From: Candidatus Cloacimonadota bacterium
GTDB lineage: Bacteria; Cloacimonadota; Cloacimonadia; Cloacimonadales; TCS61
DNA: 20,845 nucleotides
Assembly: GCA_029932755.1 (NCBI GenBank)
Contig: JAOZPK010000023.1
Span: 1 to 20,845, forward strand
Direction: 5' to 3'
Part shown: positions 1 to 6,647 of the stretch, piece by piece
Layout: each line of letters starts with the position of its first letter
Numbering within the stretch: position 1 is the stretch's first letter
Notes under the pieces: generated by a model
What the model was told of the DNA's origin: nothing
What the model saw: the letters and a program-made list of their open reading frames with translations, nothing else
Database searches by the model: none
Position numbers and translations under genes: made by a program

Positions 1-62
1 GCTTTTAACTTATTTTCTGTTTTTTCGTAATCATTAAAAACTTTTTGGCTTTCTTTCTTCAT
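1..62 (-). CDS. N-terminal fragment of an unidentified gene downstream of cheD
   Basis: An ATG on the minus strand at 60-62 opens a frame that runs off the left edge after 20 codons and begins MKKESQKVFNDYEKTENKLK. A good ribosome binding site (AGAGGTG) sits just upstream, and the start lies only 17 bases after the cheD stop, so it is probably co-transcribed with cheD. The visible peptide is highly charged, without a signal peptide, and gives no family assignment. Its position suggests a chemotaxis or signalling role, but that is only context. Confidence 0.45.
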   Translation of the reverse strand, partial: MKKESQKVFNDYEKTENKLK

Positions 63-79
63 TTCACACCTCTTTCAAA

Positions 80-565
80 TTAAGTAAAAACGTAGAACAT
101 ATTCTCTTTATTATCACCGACAGAAAGTTTTACTTCTCCACTTGTTATGTCCAATGAAATTCTTCTTCTTTGTGTACCACCGAGTGATTTCGCTTTTACA
201 TTTAGTTTTTTCTCTTTAGCTATTTGACGAACGCTATCACAATTTTTTTTTGCAATTGTATCATCGTTTCTTCTTAGTACATTAGCCCCACCAGCTAGGC
301 AAAATTCCATTCTATCTTTGTCAGCTCCTGCTTTCTGCATTTGTGATAATAAATTTGAAATAGCATTTTCTGCATATTTATTTTCCTCTTGATTCTTGTT
401 TTCAGGTGCTTTTCCAAATAACATTATGTGCGCAATTCCACCTATTCGATTTTTCGCATCATATGCGACCACAGCAATACAACTACCTAAAGCTAAAGCT
501 CTTATTATAATCTCATTTGCTGATATTTCCACTTTCCCAGTAAACACATCAAGGATTTCTTTCAT
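80..565 (-). CDS. cheD: Chemoreceptor glutamine deamidase CheD
   Basis: A 161-residue protein matching the CheD family over its whole length. CheD deamidates specific glutamines of methyl-accepting chemotaxis receptors in the cytoplasm and, in many species, binds CheC or CheY-P. The catalytic Cys lies in ALGSCIAV (C29) and the His in GGIAHIML (H46), with the 17-residue spacing I recall for Thermotoga CheD (C27/H44). The downstream CLAGGANVL and LGGTQRRRISLD stretches are also family hallmarks. The residue six before the Cys, Thr in Thermotoga CheD as I recall, is Ala here (A23). AAGGAC precedes the ATG. The gene sits between a small predicted lipoprotein gene 31 bases upstream and a fragmentary gene 17 bases downstream. 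No receptor or CheA gene is visible in the window. Confidence 0.93.
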   Translation of the reverse strand: MKEILDVFTGKVEISANEIIIRALALGSCIAVVAYDAKNRIGGIAHIMLFGKAPENKNQEENKYAENAISNLLSQMQKAGADKDRMEFCLAGGANVLRRNDDTIAKKNCDSVRQIAKEKKLNVKAKSLGGTQRRRISLDITSGEVKLSVGDNKENMFYVFT

Positions 566-596
566 TTATCGTCCTTTTTTCTTTAAAATAAATTTC

Positions 597-704
597 CTAT
601 AATATTTGTTTTTTATCTGTTTTTTCTTTTGTGTCTTCGGAAACACATCCGAGCATAATCAGGATTATAATAAATCCAATGTACAAGAAAGATTTATAAT
701 TCAT
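597..704 (-). CDS. Small predicted lipoprotein (35 aa) upstream of cheD
   Basis: A short minus-strand frame starts at ATG 702-704 behind a strong ribosome binding site (AAGGAAG) and ends at TAG 597-599. The product has a Lys after three residues, a hydrophobic stretch (FLYIGFIIILIML), then GC at residues 19-20, and a 15-residue charged tail (VSEDTKEKTDKKQIL). This is the layout of a lipoprotein signal with the modified Cys at position 20. The -3 residue is Met, so the lipobox is imperfect. It stops 31 bases before cheD and could share its transcript. I do not recognise a family. The main alternative is a chance small frame, although the ribosome binding site and hydrophobic start argue for a real gene. 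Confidence 0.5.
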   Translation of the reverse strand: MNYKSFLYIGFIIILIMLGCVSEDTKEKTDKKQIL

Positions 705-733
705 GTTCTTCTTCCTTTTCTAACTTCATTATA

Positions 734-801
734 AGCCCTTGAAAGGGCTAGAAGCTGAGTGAGTGTGCTTCCGTACCACACACTAAAGTGTGCGGTTAAT
801 G
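734..801 (+). repeat. Two-hairpin REP-like repeat, copy L (outside the transposase element)
   Basis: Hairpin 1 is AGCCCTTGAAAGGGCT (734-749). A 26-base spacer follows, then hairpin 2 CCACACACTAAAGTGTGCGG (776-795), then TTAATG (796-801). The same arrangement recurs inverted at 861-927 and direct at 1377-1443, with unrelated spacers of 25 bases. Hairpin 1 is identical in copies L and R. Hairpin 2 varies on both arms so that pairing is largely kept. Copies L and M face each other like the paired REPs of a BIME. Confidence 0.75.
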
Positions 802-860
802 TGAATATAGATTTCAAGTTCCGTTTCTCTTTATTCATGATTTTTTTTCAAACTCATTTT

Positions 861-927
861 CATTAACCACATACTTCAGTTTGTGGTGATAACTAAAAGA
901 AAACATACAATAGTCCTTTTAAGGACT
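861..927 (-). repeat. Two-hairpin REP-like repeat, copy M (inverted, overlaps transposase stop)
   Basis: Read on the minus strand: hairpin 1 AGTCCTTAAAAGGACT (927-912), a 25-base spacer, hairpin 2 CCACAAACTGAAGTATGTGG (886-867), then TTAATG. Relative to copies L and R, hairpin 1 carries a C-to-T change in one arm and the matching G-to-A in the other. The transposase stop codon (919-921) lies inside hairpin 1, so the gene ends within the repeat. This copy and copy R form the inverted ends of a 583-base unit. Confidence 0.75.
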
Positions 928-1362
928 TTTAATTACATCATATTTTTTCATATATTGCTCCCATTCCTCTTTAAATGACACTCTCTTATGATGTTCTTTC
1001 TGATTCATAATATATTGAATGATATTGCTTACCTGACTGTTTGATACAGAGAAAGCAGCATATCTTTTTGCCCAACTAAATCTTGCTGTAAAAATTCCTT
1101 TTTCGTTTATTGTATGCGAGGAAGTACCTTTCAGGAATTGCATCATTTTCTCAATAGATAGTTTAACAGGTAAATCAACTAATAAATGAACATGTTCGGA
1201 ATTTACATATCCAATTTTGTAGTAAATTTCATTTTGAATACAAATGTCCTTAAATATTTCAATAACTTTTCTTGCTCTTTCAATATCACTAAAATATGGA
1301 AATCTATCCTTTGTTGACCAGATGAGATGTAACCAGCAAACTTTCATTGAATGTTTATTCAT
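919..1362 (-). CDS. IS200/RAYT-type Y1 transposase
   Basis: A 147-residue protein of the Y1_Tnp (HUH single-strand transposase) family. The metal-binding HUH motif is HVH in NSEHVHLLVDLP (H57, H59). The nucleophilic Tyr is expected at Y117 in IIQYIMNQKEHH. The N-terminal HLIWSTKDRFPYF strand and the middle segment MMQFLKGTSSHTIN fit the IS200/RAYT group, and the frame looks intact. These enzymes cut and join single-stranded DNA at hairpins through a 5'-phosphotyrosine. The gene lies between inverted two-hairpin repeats, with the upstream hairpin 14 bases before the start and the stop codon within the downstream hairpin. The ATG at 1360-1362 has only a purine-rich leader (AGAGAAAAG), and the in-frame ATG at residue 6 is an alternative start. 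Single-copy flanking by REP-like hairpins favours a RAYT over a free IS200 element. Confidence 0.9.
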   Translation of the reverse strand: MNKHSMKVCWLHLIWSTKDRFPYFSDIERARKVIEIFKDICIQNEIYYKIGYVNSEHVHLLVDLPVKLSIEKMMQFLKGTSSHTINEKGIFTARFSWAKRYAAFSVSNSQVSNIIQYIMNQKEHHKRVSFKEEWEQYMKKYDVIKSP

Positions 1363-1376
1363 CTTTTCTCTTTTGA

Positions 1377-1443
1377 AGCCCTTGAAAGGGCTGATGTTCG
1401 TTTATGGATTTCTTCTGCCACACGCTGAAGCGTATGGTTAATG
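1377..1443 (+). repeat. Two-hairpin REP-like repeat, copy R
   Basis: Hairpin 1 is AGCCCTTGAAAGGGCT (1377-1392). A 25-base spacer follows, then hairpin 2 CCACACGCTGAAGCGTATGG (1418-1437), then TTAATG. It lies directly upstream of the transposase start. Compared with copy L, the inner stem of hairpin 2 changes from ACACT/AGTGT to ACGCT/AGCGT, a paired substitution that keeps the stem. Confidence 0.75.
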
Positions 1444-1475
1444 AGATCATTGTTTTCATGTTTGCCGACCAATGC

Positions 1476-1601
1476 CTATCCATTATTCTCTTCAAGTTCC
1501 TTCACCTTATCTTTCAATTCTTTTATCCTGAATTCCCTGTCTTCAAATAATCTATTATAATATTCCAATTCTTTGTTTTTTTCTAATTTATTTATTACTA
1601 A
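1476..1601 (-). pseudogene. Decayed C-terminus of a PAS/sensor-kinase-like coiled-coil linker
   Basis: Between two stop codons the minus strand reads a 41-residue frame with no start codon, containing NRLFEDREFRIKELKDKV and ending in ELEENNG. The pattern NRL..DRE.RI.ELK..V.EL closely resembles the coiled-coil signalling linker common at the end of PAS domains in bacterial sensor kinases and diguanylate cyclases, as recalled. Nothing upstream continues it: the frame closes at a TAA and the next 60 bases are low-complexity A/T. It is best read as the last remnant of a deleted gene beside the transposase unit. Chance similarity cannot be fully excluded at this length. Confidence 0.5.
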
Positions 1602-1663
1602 TTACATATATCTTTTGTTTTCTGTTTTATATATAAGTCAACTATAATTTTGTGATATGTTCT

Positions 1664-1768
1664 TAACTCAACTCGAGTTCACAGAACCCGAGTTTGGGTT
1701 AAATGATAAAAATTTAAGCTTAGTTCTGTCTTAACTCGACTCGAGTGGAAAGAATTCGAGTCGGGTTA
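1664..1768. repeat. Twin 37-38 base palindromes
   Basis: Two related imperfect inverted repeats lie side by side: 1664-1701 (starts TAACTCAACTCGAGTTC, ends CGAGTTTGGGTTA) and 1732-1768 (starts TAACTCGACTCGAGTGG, ends TTCGAGTCGGGTTA). In each, the left arm TAACTC.A.CTCGAG pairs with the right arm, and the two copies are separated by 30 bases. They differ in sequence from the REP-like modules at 734-1443, so this is a second palindromic repeat family. They lie beyond the terminator at 1771-1806, outside the transcript of the minus-strand genes to the right. Confidence 0.7.
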
Positions 1769-1770
1769 GA

Positions 1771-1806
1771 ATAAAAAAAAGCGTCCGAATTTCTCGGACG
1801 CTTTTA
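1771..1806 (-). terminator. Rho-independent terminator of the 7438-1836 gene set
   Basis: Stem GCGTCCGA/TCGGACGC (1781-1788 with 1794-1801) and a five-base loop, extended by flanking A/T pairs. On the minus strand it is followed by a run of eight T residues. It lies 29 bases after the stop of the LPP20-like gene and ends the leftward transcript. The plus-strand side also has TTTTATAAA and may work weakly in reverse. Confidence 0.9.
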
Positions 1807-1835
1807 TAAATTTTAGCAAATATTATTTGTCGTAA

Positions 1836-2381
1836 TTATTCGTCGTAATTTTCCATCTCATTTTCCAGTTCACCAAAAGCTTGTGAAGCTTTGAATTGAT
1901 TGTATAAAGCTTCTTCATTTTTGATCTGGTTCATAAGATTTTTGTTAACTGCTTCTTTAGGAACACTTACGCGAACAAATGTTTGGAAACGGTTTTCATC
2001 AGTTATAATTGTTTCCTGTTTTGTTACCATCACATTTGCAAATTTCGCTTTAGCAACGGCTTTTACAACTTTACTGGTAAGAGCAAGAACTTGCGGATTA
2101 TTTACACCGGCTTCTTCTTCATAGTTCTTAACCATACCTTTTACATAAGTTTCAACATATTGTGCTGCCTGCAGCATTGCATTTGCATAAGCTGCGTCGT
2201 AAGATGAATTTTGTGAAACTTTAGTAGCCATTCCATAAGTTTGAACGTATTCGGCATTATCTTGATCTTGCCACCATTCCGGATAGTAAAGTTTCTTAAC
2301 ACCTTTACCTCCGCCTCTTCCACAAGCAGTTACAAGTAGCATTACGACAACTAATACTGCTATGATCTTCAATAATTTCAT
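1836..2381 (-). CDS. LPP20-family-like lipoprotein
   Basis: A 181-residue protein with a lipoprotein signal: Lys-rich start, hydrophobic core, and lipobox VTAC with the modified Cys at residue 20. A Gly-rich spacer follows. From about residue 32 the pattern PEWWQDQDNAEYVQTYGMAT, then Ala-rich helices (YDAAYANAMLQAAQYVETYV), then a strand QTFVRVSVPKEAV, fits the LPP20 fold seen in small outer-membrane-associated lipoproteins. The C-terminus is acidic. The family's biochemical role is not settled. The start has an excellent ribosome binding site (GGAGGAGG). It lies 24 bases after the stop of the YfaP/DUF2135 gene and is the last gene before the terminator, so the two are probably co-expressed envelope proteins. 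The family call is from pattern and not from a search. Confidence 0.75.
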   Translation of the reverse strand: MKLLKIIAVLVVVMLLVTACGRGGGKGVKKLYYPEWWQDQDNAEYVQTYGMATKVSQNSSYDAAYANAMLQAAQYVETYVKGMVKNYEEEAGVNNPQVLALTSKVVKAVAKAKFANVMVTKQETIITDENRFQTFVRVSVPKEAVNKNLMNQIKNEEALYNQFKASQAFGELENEMENYDE

Positions 2382-2405
2382 ATTACCTCCTCCATTTTTT
2401 ATTTA

Positions 2406-3566
2406 TTAATGGATGCTTACGGCATCCTTCACATACTTAATTTTATTTATAGGAATAATCGCATGTTTCTCATTAATTTCGAAAACATGCCAACAATTGC
2501 CTCGAAAATTATGAGGAACTTTAAAACTGGCAAGTAATTTATTTTGACCGTACACAAAAACCTGTGCATTACTTCGTGAGAGTTTTTTACTTCGCTTACT
2601 TTTTTTATTTGAATAATCGTGTACAGAATATTTATAATTACCTACAGCCGGTTTATAAATAGTCACAGTCTCCGGTCCGTATTTATCCATATCATCTCTA
2701 TCTAGAAAGTCTTTTCCGTCAATTGGATATCTATTCCTATACCAGATATGGAAGTCACCGCCATCCGGATTGGGTCCGGAAAGATGAGCATCCAGGTCTC
2801 TCGGTCTGCTTCCCCAGGTAAGAACAATGCGAAACTCTTTGATCTCAGGTGAAAGTGCACATACTATCTCTCTTGGAGTTTCATCTGCTCCCATCCGTAC
2901 GTTAGCAAACGTACCGATATATTCTTCTTTGGAAATATCAAGTTTATATTGCCCTATCTCCACCTCAAATACGAATATTCCTGTTTCATCGGTGATAGTT
3001 TGCCGTGCTTGTTTCATATAATCTGTGATACTTACTTTTACATCCCTTAGCGGATCACCGGTAACAGCATCTACGATACTTCCAACAATTATTCTTGATT
3101 TTGGATAGTATTTGATCTCTCGATCAACTTCTCCGGTTGAAGCATCAAGTGTAAATACCTTACAAGCAAGTCCTGCTCCTTGCAGAACCTTAATGAGATC
3201 TATTAGCTCACCATCTTTAAAAACAGAGATCATTGGTTTACTCATGCTTATTAAGTTAGGATCACTATTCATGTCGTCATCGGCAAACTTGTCTTTTATC
3301 CAGAATGTAAAGAAACCGTCATTACTATTAATTTTAAAAACCTGTTGAGCATCTGTAGACATACCCTCACCAACAGATATCAATTTACCGTCCAAAGCTT
3401 CTGCAGCTCCACCTCCACTTAAAAAAGCATGCTCTTCTCCAATCGAGCCGCTGATAAATCCATTACATTCACCTTCGAATTCATCCCAACTAAGATTTAT
3501 CTGATATTCTGTAGCAAGTAAAAAGGAATTAATTAATATTAGAAATATTATAAATTTTAACTTCAT
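2406..3566 (-). CDS. Secreted YfaP/DUF2135-domain protein with a carboxypeptidase-regulatory-like domain
   Basis: A 386-residue protein with an N-terminal signal peptide (about residues 1-18, ending LLA). Residues 20-150 hold a beta-rich region with a Gly-rich turn (SGGGAAEALDG) and no recognised family. Residues about 158-238 look like a carboxypeptidase regulatory-like (Cna-B type) beta-sandwich (GSIVDAVTGDPLRDVKVSI, DETGIFVFEVEIGQYKL). Residues about 244-375 match YfaP/DUF2135: FRIVLTWGSRPRDLDAHLSGP, FHIWYRNR, LDRDDMDKYGPETVTI, YSVHDYSN, WHVFEIN. This domain is usually found in periplasmic or surface proteins of unknown activity. AGGAG precedes the ATG. It is separated by 72 bases from the EIIA-like gene upstream and by 24 bases from the LPP20-like gene downstream. 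Confidence 0.82.
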   Translation of the reverse strand: MKLKFIIFLILINSFLLATEYQINLSWDEFEGECNGFISGSIGEEHAFLSGGGAAEALDGKLISVGEGMSTDAQQVFKINSNDGFFTFWIKDKFADDDMNSDPNLISMSKPMISVFKDGELIDLIKVLQGAGLACKVFTLDASTGEVDREIKYYPKSRIIVGSIVDAVTGDPLRDVKVSITDYMKQARQTITDETGIFVFEVEIGQYKLDISKEEYIGTFANVRMGADETPREIVCALSPEIKEFRIVLTWGSRPRDLDAHLSGPNPDGGDFHIWYRNRYPIDGKDFLDRDDMDKYGPETVTIYKPAVGNYKYSVHDYSNKKSKRSKKLSRSNAQVFVYGQNKLLASFKVPHNFRGNCWHVFEINEKHAIIPINKIKYVKDAVSIH

Positions 3567-3638
3567 TTATTCTCCTGCACAGAAAATCAAAATTTGAAAC
3601 AACAACGTCAAGAAAAAATGTTTTTTTATAAGCAAATA

Positions 3639-4463
3639 TTACAATTCTATATCTTCTTCGTAACTACCGATTATGCTCTCAACTCTGATTATTTGAATGA
3701 ATCCGACACCCTTTTTATCCAAGTTGATTCCATTTTCTTTTAGAAGTTCAGCAAGTTTATTAACAGTATTTTTATTTTCAACATGAGCTAAAATAACATT
3801 AGATTCCTTGCTTTTACCTTGAGCCATATAACTTAATCCGGCAAAAATCGGCATTTCATACGCCAGTTTTCTTGCCATTGAAGTAGAATCTAATATTGAG
3901 GCATTAGTAATTCCAACTTCTATCATGGAATTCATTACATCATCAGCTTTATCAATATTATTCAACGTCATAATTAACAGATATTTTTCTTTTTCATCCG
4001 AACTTACTATTTCATCATCATATTGGTTAAGAATTTTTATAACATCATCCGGCGTTTTACTATTTAGAAGAGCTTCCCTGAATTTCTTTTTCTTCAATAA
4101 TCGGTTTGATTGCGCCAGAAGCTGCAGATATTCTTTATTCTGAGATTCTGTACATCCAAAGAAAAAGATTATCTTGGCTGGCCCCATTTCCTCATTTTTA
4201 TAATCTATTCCATTAGTAAAAATTATTATGGACATAAATAGTTTTTCCACTGAATCACTTCTGGCATGAGGTAGTGCAATTCCGGGAATCAACTCTGTAT
4301 TAGACATATCTTCTCTATCATTTAAAGCTTTGAGAAATTTTTTTTGATTTAAGATATAATCAAGATTGTATACATGATTTGTCATCGCTTCAAACAACTC
4401 TTTCTTGCTACTGATTTCCGGATTAATAATGATCAATTCCTTATCAATAATATTTTTCCACAT
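3639..4463 (-). CDS. PTS EIIA (PtsN-like) domain fused to a PII-like regulatory domain
   Basis: A 274-residue cytoplasmic protein. Residues 1-150 form an EIIA domain of the fructose/mannitol/PtsN type. The phosphorylatable His is expected at H66 in PGIALPHARSDSV, and the later IIFFFGCTESQNKEYLQLLAQ segment fits the family. Residues about 158-274 (YLLIMTLNNIDKADDVMNSMIEVGITNASILDS, then ILAHVENKNTVNKLAELLKENGI, then GFIQIIRVESIIG) look like the ferredoxin-like fold of PII-type nucleotide-sensing proteins. No EIIB or EIIC is nearby. The gene follows a cation/proton antiporter by 35 bases, with its own AAGGAG site. Known PtsN proteins regulate potassium transport, so this protein is likely a regulator of the antiporter rather than part of a sugar transporter. 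The PII-like assignment is moderate. Confidence 0.82.
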   Translation of the reverse strand: MWKNIIDKELIIINPEISSKKELFEAMTNHVYNLDYILNQKKFLKALNDREDMSNTELIPGIALPHARSDSVEKLFMSIIIFTNGIDYKNEEMGPAKIIFFFGCTESQNKEYLQLLAQSNRLLKKKKFREALLNSKTPDDVIKILNQYDDEIVSSDEKEKYLLIMTLNNIDKADDVMNSMIEVGITNASILDSTSMARKLAYEMPIFAGLSYMAQGKSKESNVILAHVENKNTVNKLAELLKENGINLDKKGVGFIQIIRVESIIGSYEEDIEL

Positions 4464-4498
4464 ACCTTTACTCCTTGTATAGAATCATGAACATGCTC

Positions 4499-5665
4499 TT
4501 ATTCAAAAGAACTCTTCTTTAATTTAGTAAAACCAAATTTCAATAACAACGGTGTAACCAATGCGCTTACGATAACCATTAAAATAGTTGCCGATAGTAT
4601 ATCTGTAGAGATCACACCTTTTACCAACGCCATATTAGCAACTATCAAAGCAACTTCTCCCCGAGGGATCATACCCGCACCAATTCTAAAAGAACGAACT
4701 GTATCAAATTTAGTTAATCTTGCTCCTAATCCGCTTCCGATCATTTTACCGAATATTGCAAATAAAATAAAAAGGATAAGGAATGTTGGCTCTGCCTCAA
4801 TTTTAAAAAGATTAAACTGTAAACCAATACTCACAAAAAAAACATCTACAAAAAATGATTTTCCAATATTCGTTATTCCTATATTTAATGCATGTTTATG
4901 TTGTGTCTGCCCCAGGAAGAGCCCTGCAAAATATGCTCCTGTAATTGCAGCAAGTCCCGCCATCTCTGCTAACCATGAATAAAGTAATACAACAGCTATT
5001 GCTAACGAAATAACAACATTATCCAAGAGAATTTTCTTTAAATTTAAAAAGAAGGGCTGAAGAATAAATATTCCAATTAAAAATGCAACTATGAAAAAAC
5101 CAAATATCTTGATTATTGAGATGGTAAAATCTACTCCTGATTCTCCTGCTCCGGAAGTAAATCCAAAAATAAAAGTAAGAAGTAAGATTCCAACAATATC
5201 ATCAATTATGGCAGAATTAACAATACATCTTCCTTCAATTCCTTTTAATTTTCCCATATCCAATAACGTCATCACACTCACACTCACACTTGTGGCAGTA
5301 AGGATCACACCAACTATCAATGCTTGCGAGATATTGTGATTCATAAAATAGATAAGTGAAAAACCTAAGGAAAACGGGAGAATAATCCCGCCAAGAGCTG
5401 GTAATAATGCTTGTTTGGAATCTTCTTTTATCCGCTTAATATTTGTTTCTAATCCGGCTTCAAAAAGTAGGAACAGAACTCCTACTTTGGCAATCCAGTT
5501 TATAACTTCATCCGGTTCAATAAAATGAAATAAAGTTGGACCCAAAATAATACCAAGTAAAAGCATGCCAACTACAGGTGGTTGTTTCAGTTTTCTAGCG
5601 ACTGCCCCAAGTATCTTAGAGAAAAATATGATAATTGCCAGATGAAGTAATATATGGTTTTCCAT
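4499..5665 (-). CDS. CPA2-type cation/proton antiporter
   Basis: A 388-residue inner-membrane protein with about twelve hydrophobic helices, matching the Na_H_Exchanger family. The double-Asp motif AIIDDIVGI (D155, D156) in the middle of the membrane domain is the ion-binding signature of electrogenic sodium/proton antiporters of the NapA kind. Other family marks are KQPPVVGMLLLGIILGP, FEAGLETN, GAYFAGLFLGQTQ, SIGLQFNLF and GMIPRGEVALIVA. There is no C-terminal TrkA-N/RCK domain, so regulation may come from the separate EIIA/PII-like protein encoded 35 bases downstream. Its ATG overlaps the mltG stop by one base (TAATG), so translation is probably coupled. Sodium versus potassium cannot be decided from the sequence. 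Confidence 0.92.
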   Translation of the reverse strand: MENHILLHLAIIIFFSKILGAVARKLKQPPVVGMLLLGIILGPTLFHFIEPDEVINWIAKVGVLFLLFEAGLETNIKRIKEDSKQALLPALGGIILPFSLGFSLIYFMNHNISQALIVGVILTATSVSVSVMTLLDMGKLKGIEGRCIVNSAIIDDIVGILLLTFIFGFTSGAGESGVDFTISIIKIFGFFIVAFLIGIFILQPFFLNLKKILLDNVVISLAIAVVLLYSWLAEMAGLAAITGAYFAGLFLGQTQHKHALNIGITNIGKSFFVDVFFVSIGLQFNLFKIEAEPTFLILFILFAIFGKMIGSGLGARLTKFDTVRSFRIGAGMIPRGEVALIVANMALVKGVISTDILSATILMVIVSALVTPLLLKFGFTKLKKSSFE

Positions 5666-6594
5666 TATTTGTTAATTACATTTTGTTGATCAAGATGCTG
5701 TTGATATGTTTGATTAAATTCATGTCGCCCGCTACCATTTGCAAAGAAAAAGAAAAAATCTGTTTCCGCAGGTTCAAGAACAGCTTGTATCGCATTAATA
5801 GCCGGGCTACATATTGGTGATGGAGGTAACCCAAAATTTTTATACGTGTTAAAAGGGGAATCTATTTTAAGATCGCGATAATAAATTTTCTTTCGAATTT
5901 TTCCCTGCAGTTCAAGAACATATGCGACAGTTGGATCTGCTTGGAGCTTGTAGTTATATTTGATACGATTCAAATAAACACTCGCAATCGTTGGCTGCTC
6001 ATCTCTAAATCTTGCCTCCCGTTCCACAATAGAAGCAAGGACAAGTGTTTCATAAAAATCCAGACCTCTATTTGGAACAAAATCGAAGTCTTGAGTTTGA
6101 GAGAAAAATTCTTGTACTAATGTTTTTATGATATATTGCTCGCTTACTTCATATGGAAAATGGTATGTTTCCGGATAGAGGAAACCTTCTAAGGATGATA
6201 CGGAAAATCCAGTTAGCTTCCTGGCAAAAAGAGAATCATTGCAGAGAGCAGTAAATTTATCATAATCCACAAAGCCATACTGAGAAAGAATTTTAGCTGT
6301 TTTCCTAACCGTTAGTCCTTCAGGAATCGTAACCTTACGAAGTACCACCTTGCCCAATTTTAGAACCTTAACAACATCAGGTAGAGATAATTTCCCCGAA
6401 AAATGATATTTTCCAAAACTCAGTATTTTGTCTAAATCGGTAAATTTCACATACAGACAAAAAACTCTTTTACTGCGAATTATATTCTTTTCATGAAGTT
6501 TCTCTGCAATAGAAGATGCCGATTCGCCCATGGAAATATCAATAAGAACTTCATTAACCTTTTTGGGTAAAATCACAAGAGAAGTCACATACAA
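5665..6594 (-). CDS. mltG: Endolytic transglycosylase MltG (YceG-like)
   Basis: MltG cleaves nascent peptidoglycan glycan strands at the outer face of the inner membrane and is thought to end their growth. The family pattern is complete: a LysM-like region (VLIDISMGESASSIAEKL), TIPEGLTVRKTAKIL, LEGFLYPETYHFP, the catalytic Glu in LASIVEREA (E191 by this start), then LQADPTVAYVL and GLPPSPICSPAINAIQAVL. The start is doubtful. The coordinates use a TTG at 6592-6594 with no ribosome binding site. In the same frame upstream, from about 6645, lie codons for a Lys/Trp start and a classic membrane anchor (VIISLIIISVVSVLY), but no ATG, GTG or TTG occurs between there and the preceding stop. An ATT or ATA start, or a sequence error, may hide the true start. 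The gene follows ruvX by 53 bases and overlaps the antiporter start. Confidence 0.92.
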   Translation of the reverse strand: MYVTSLVILPKKVNEVLIDISMGESASSIAEKLHEKNIIRSKRVFCLYVKFTDLDKILSFGKYHFSGKLSLPDVVKVLKLGKVVLRKVTIPEGLTVRKTAKILSQYGFVDYDKFTALCNDSLFARKLTGFSVSSLEGFLYPETYHFPYEVSEQYIIKTLVQEFFSQTQDFDFVPNRGLDFYETLVLASIVEREARFRDEQPTIASVYLNRIKYNYKLQADPTVAYVLELQGKIRKKIYYRDLKIDSPFNTYKNFGLPPSPICSPAINAIQAVLEPAETDFFFFFANGSGRHEFNQTYQQHLDQQNVINK

Positions 6595-6647
6595 AACAGA
6601 GACTACACTTATAATGATTAATGAAATGATAACTTTCCAGGCTATTT

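Larger units (their letters stand above)
861..1443 (-). mobile_element. RAYT (REP-associated tyrosine transposase) unit with inverted hairpin ends
   Basis: A single-strand-type transposase gene is enclosed by two inverted copies of a two-hairpin module (861-927 and 1377-1443). In both, hairpin 1 lies next to the gene and hairpin 2 plus the terminal CATTAACC lies outermost. The ends are therefore symmetric: CATTAACCACATACTTCAG at the left, and the complement of the right end reads CATTAACCATACGCTTCAG. A further module lies outside at 734-801. The layout resembles the REPtrons described for RAYT genes in other bacteria, where the transposase acts on REP hairpins scattered in the same genome. 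Whether the unit still moves cannot be told from one locus. Confidence 0.7.

Noticed and set aside
734..1768. CRISPR array
   Set aside because: The repeats are few, differ in orientation, are self-complementary with unequal spacers, and belong to two unrelated palindrome types.
3583..3611. Possible -35/-10 promoter (TTGACG, 17 bases, GATTTT) before the YfaP/DUF2135 gene
   Set aside because: The -10 is poor and the implied start of transcription would fall within the ribosome binding site.
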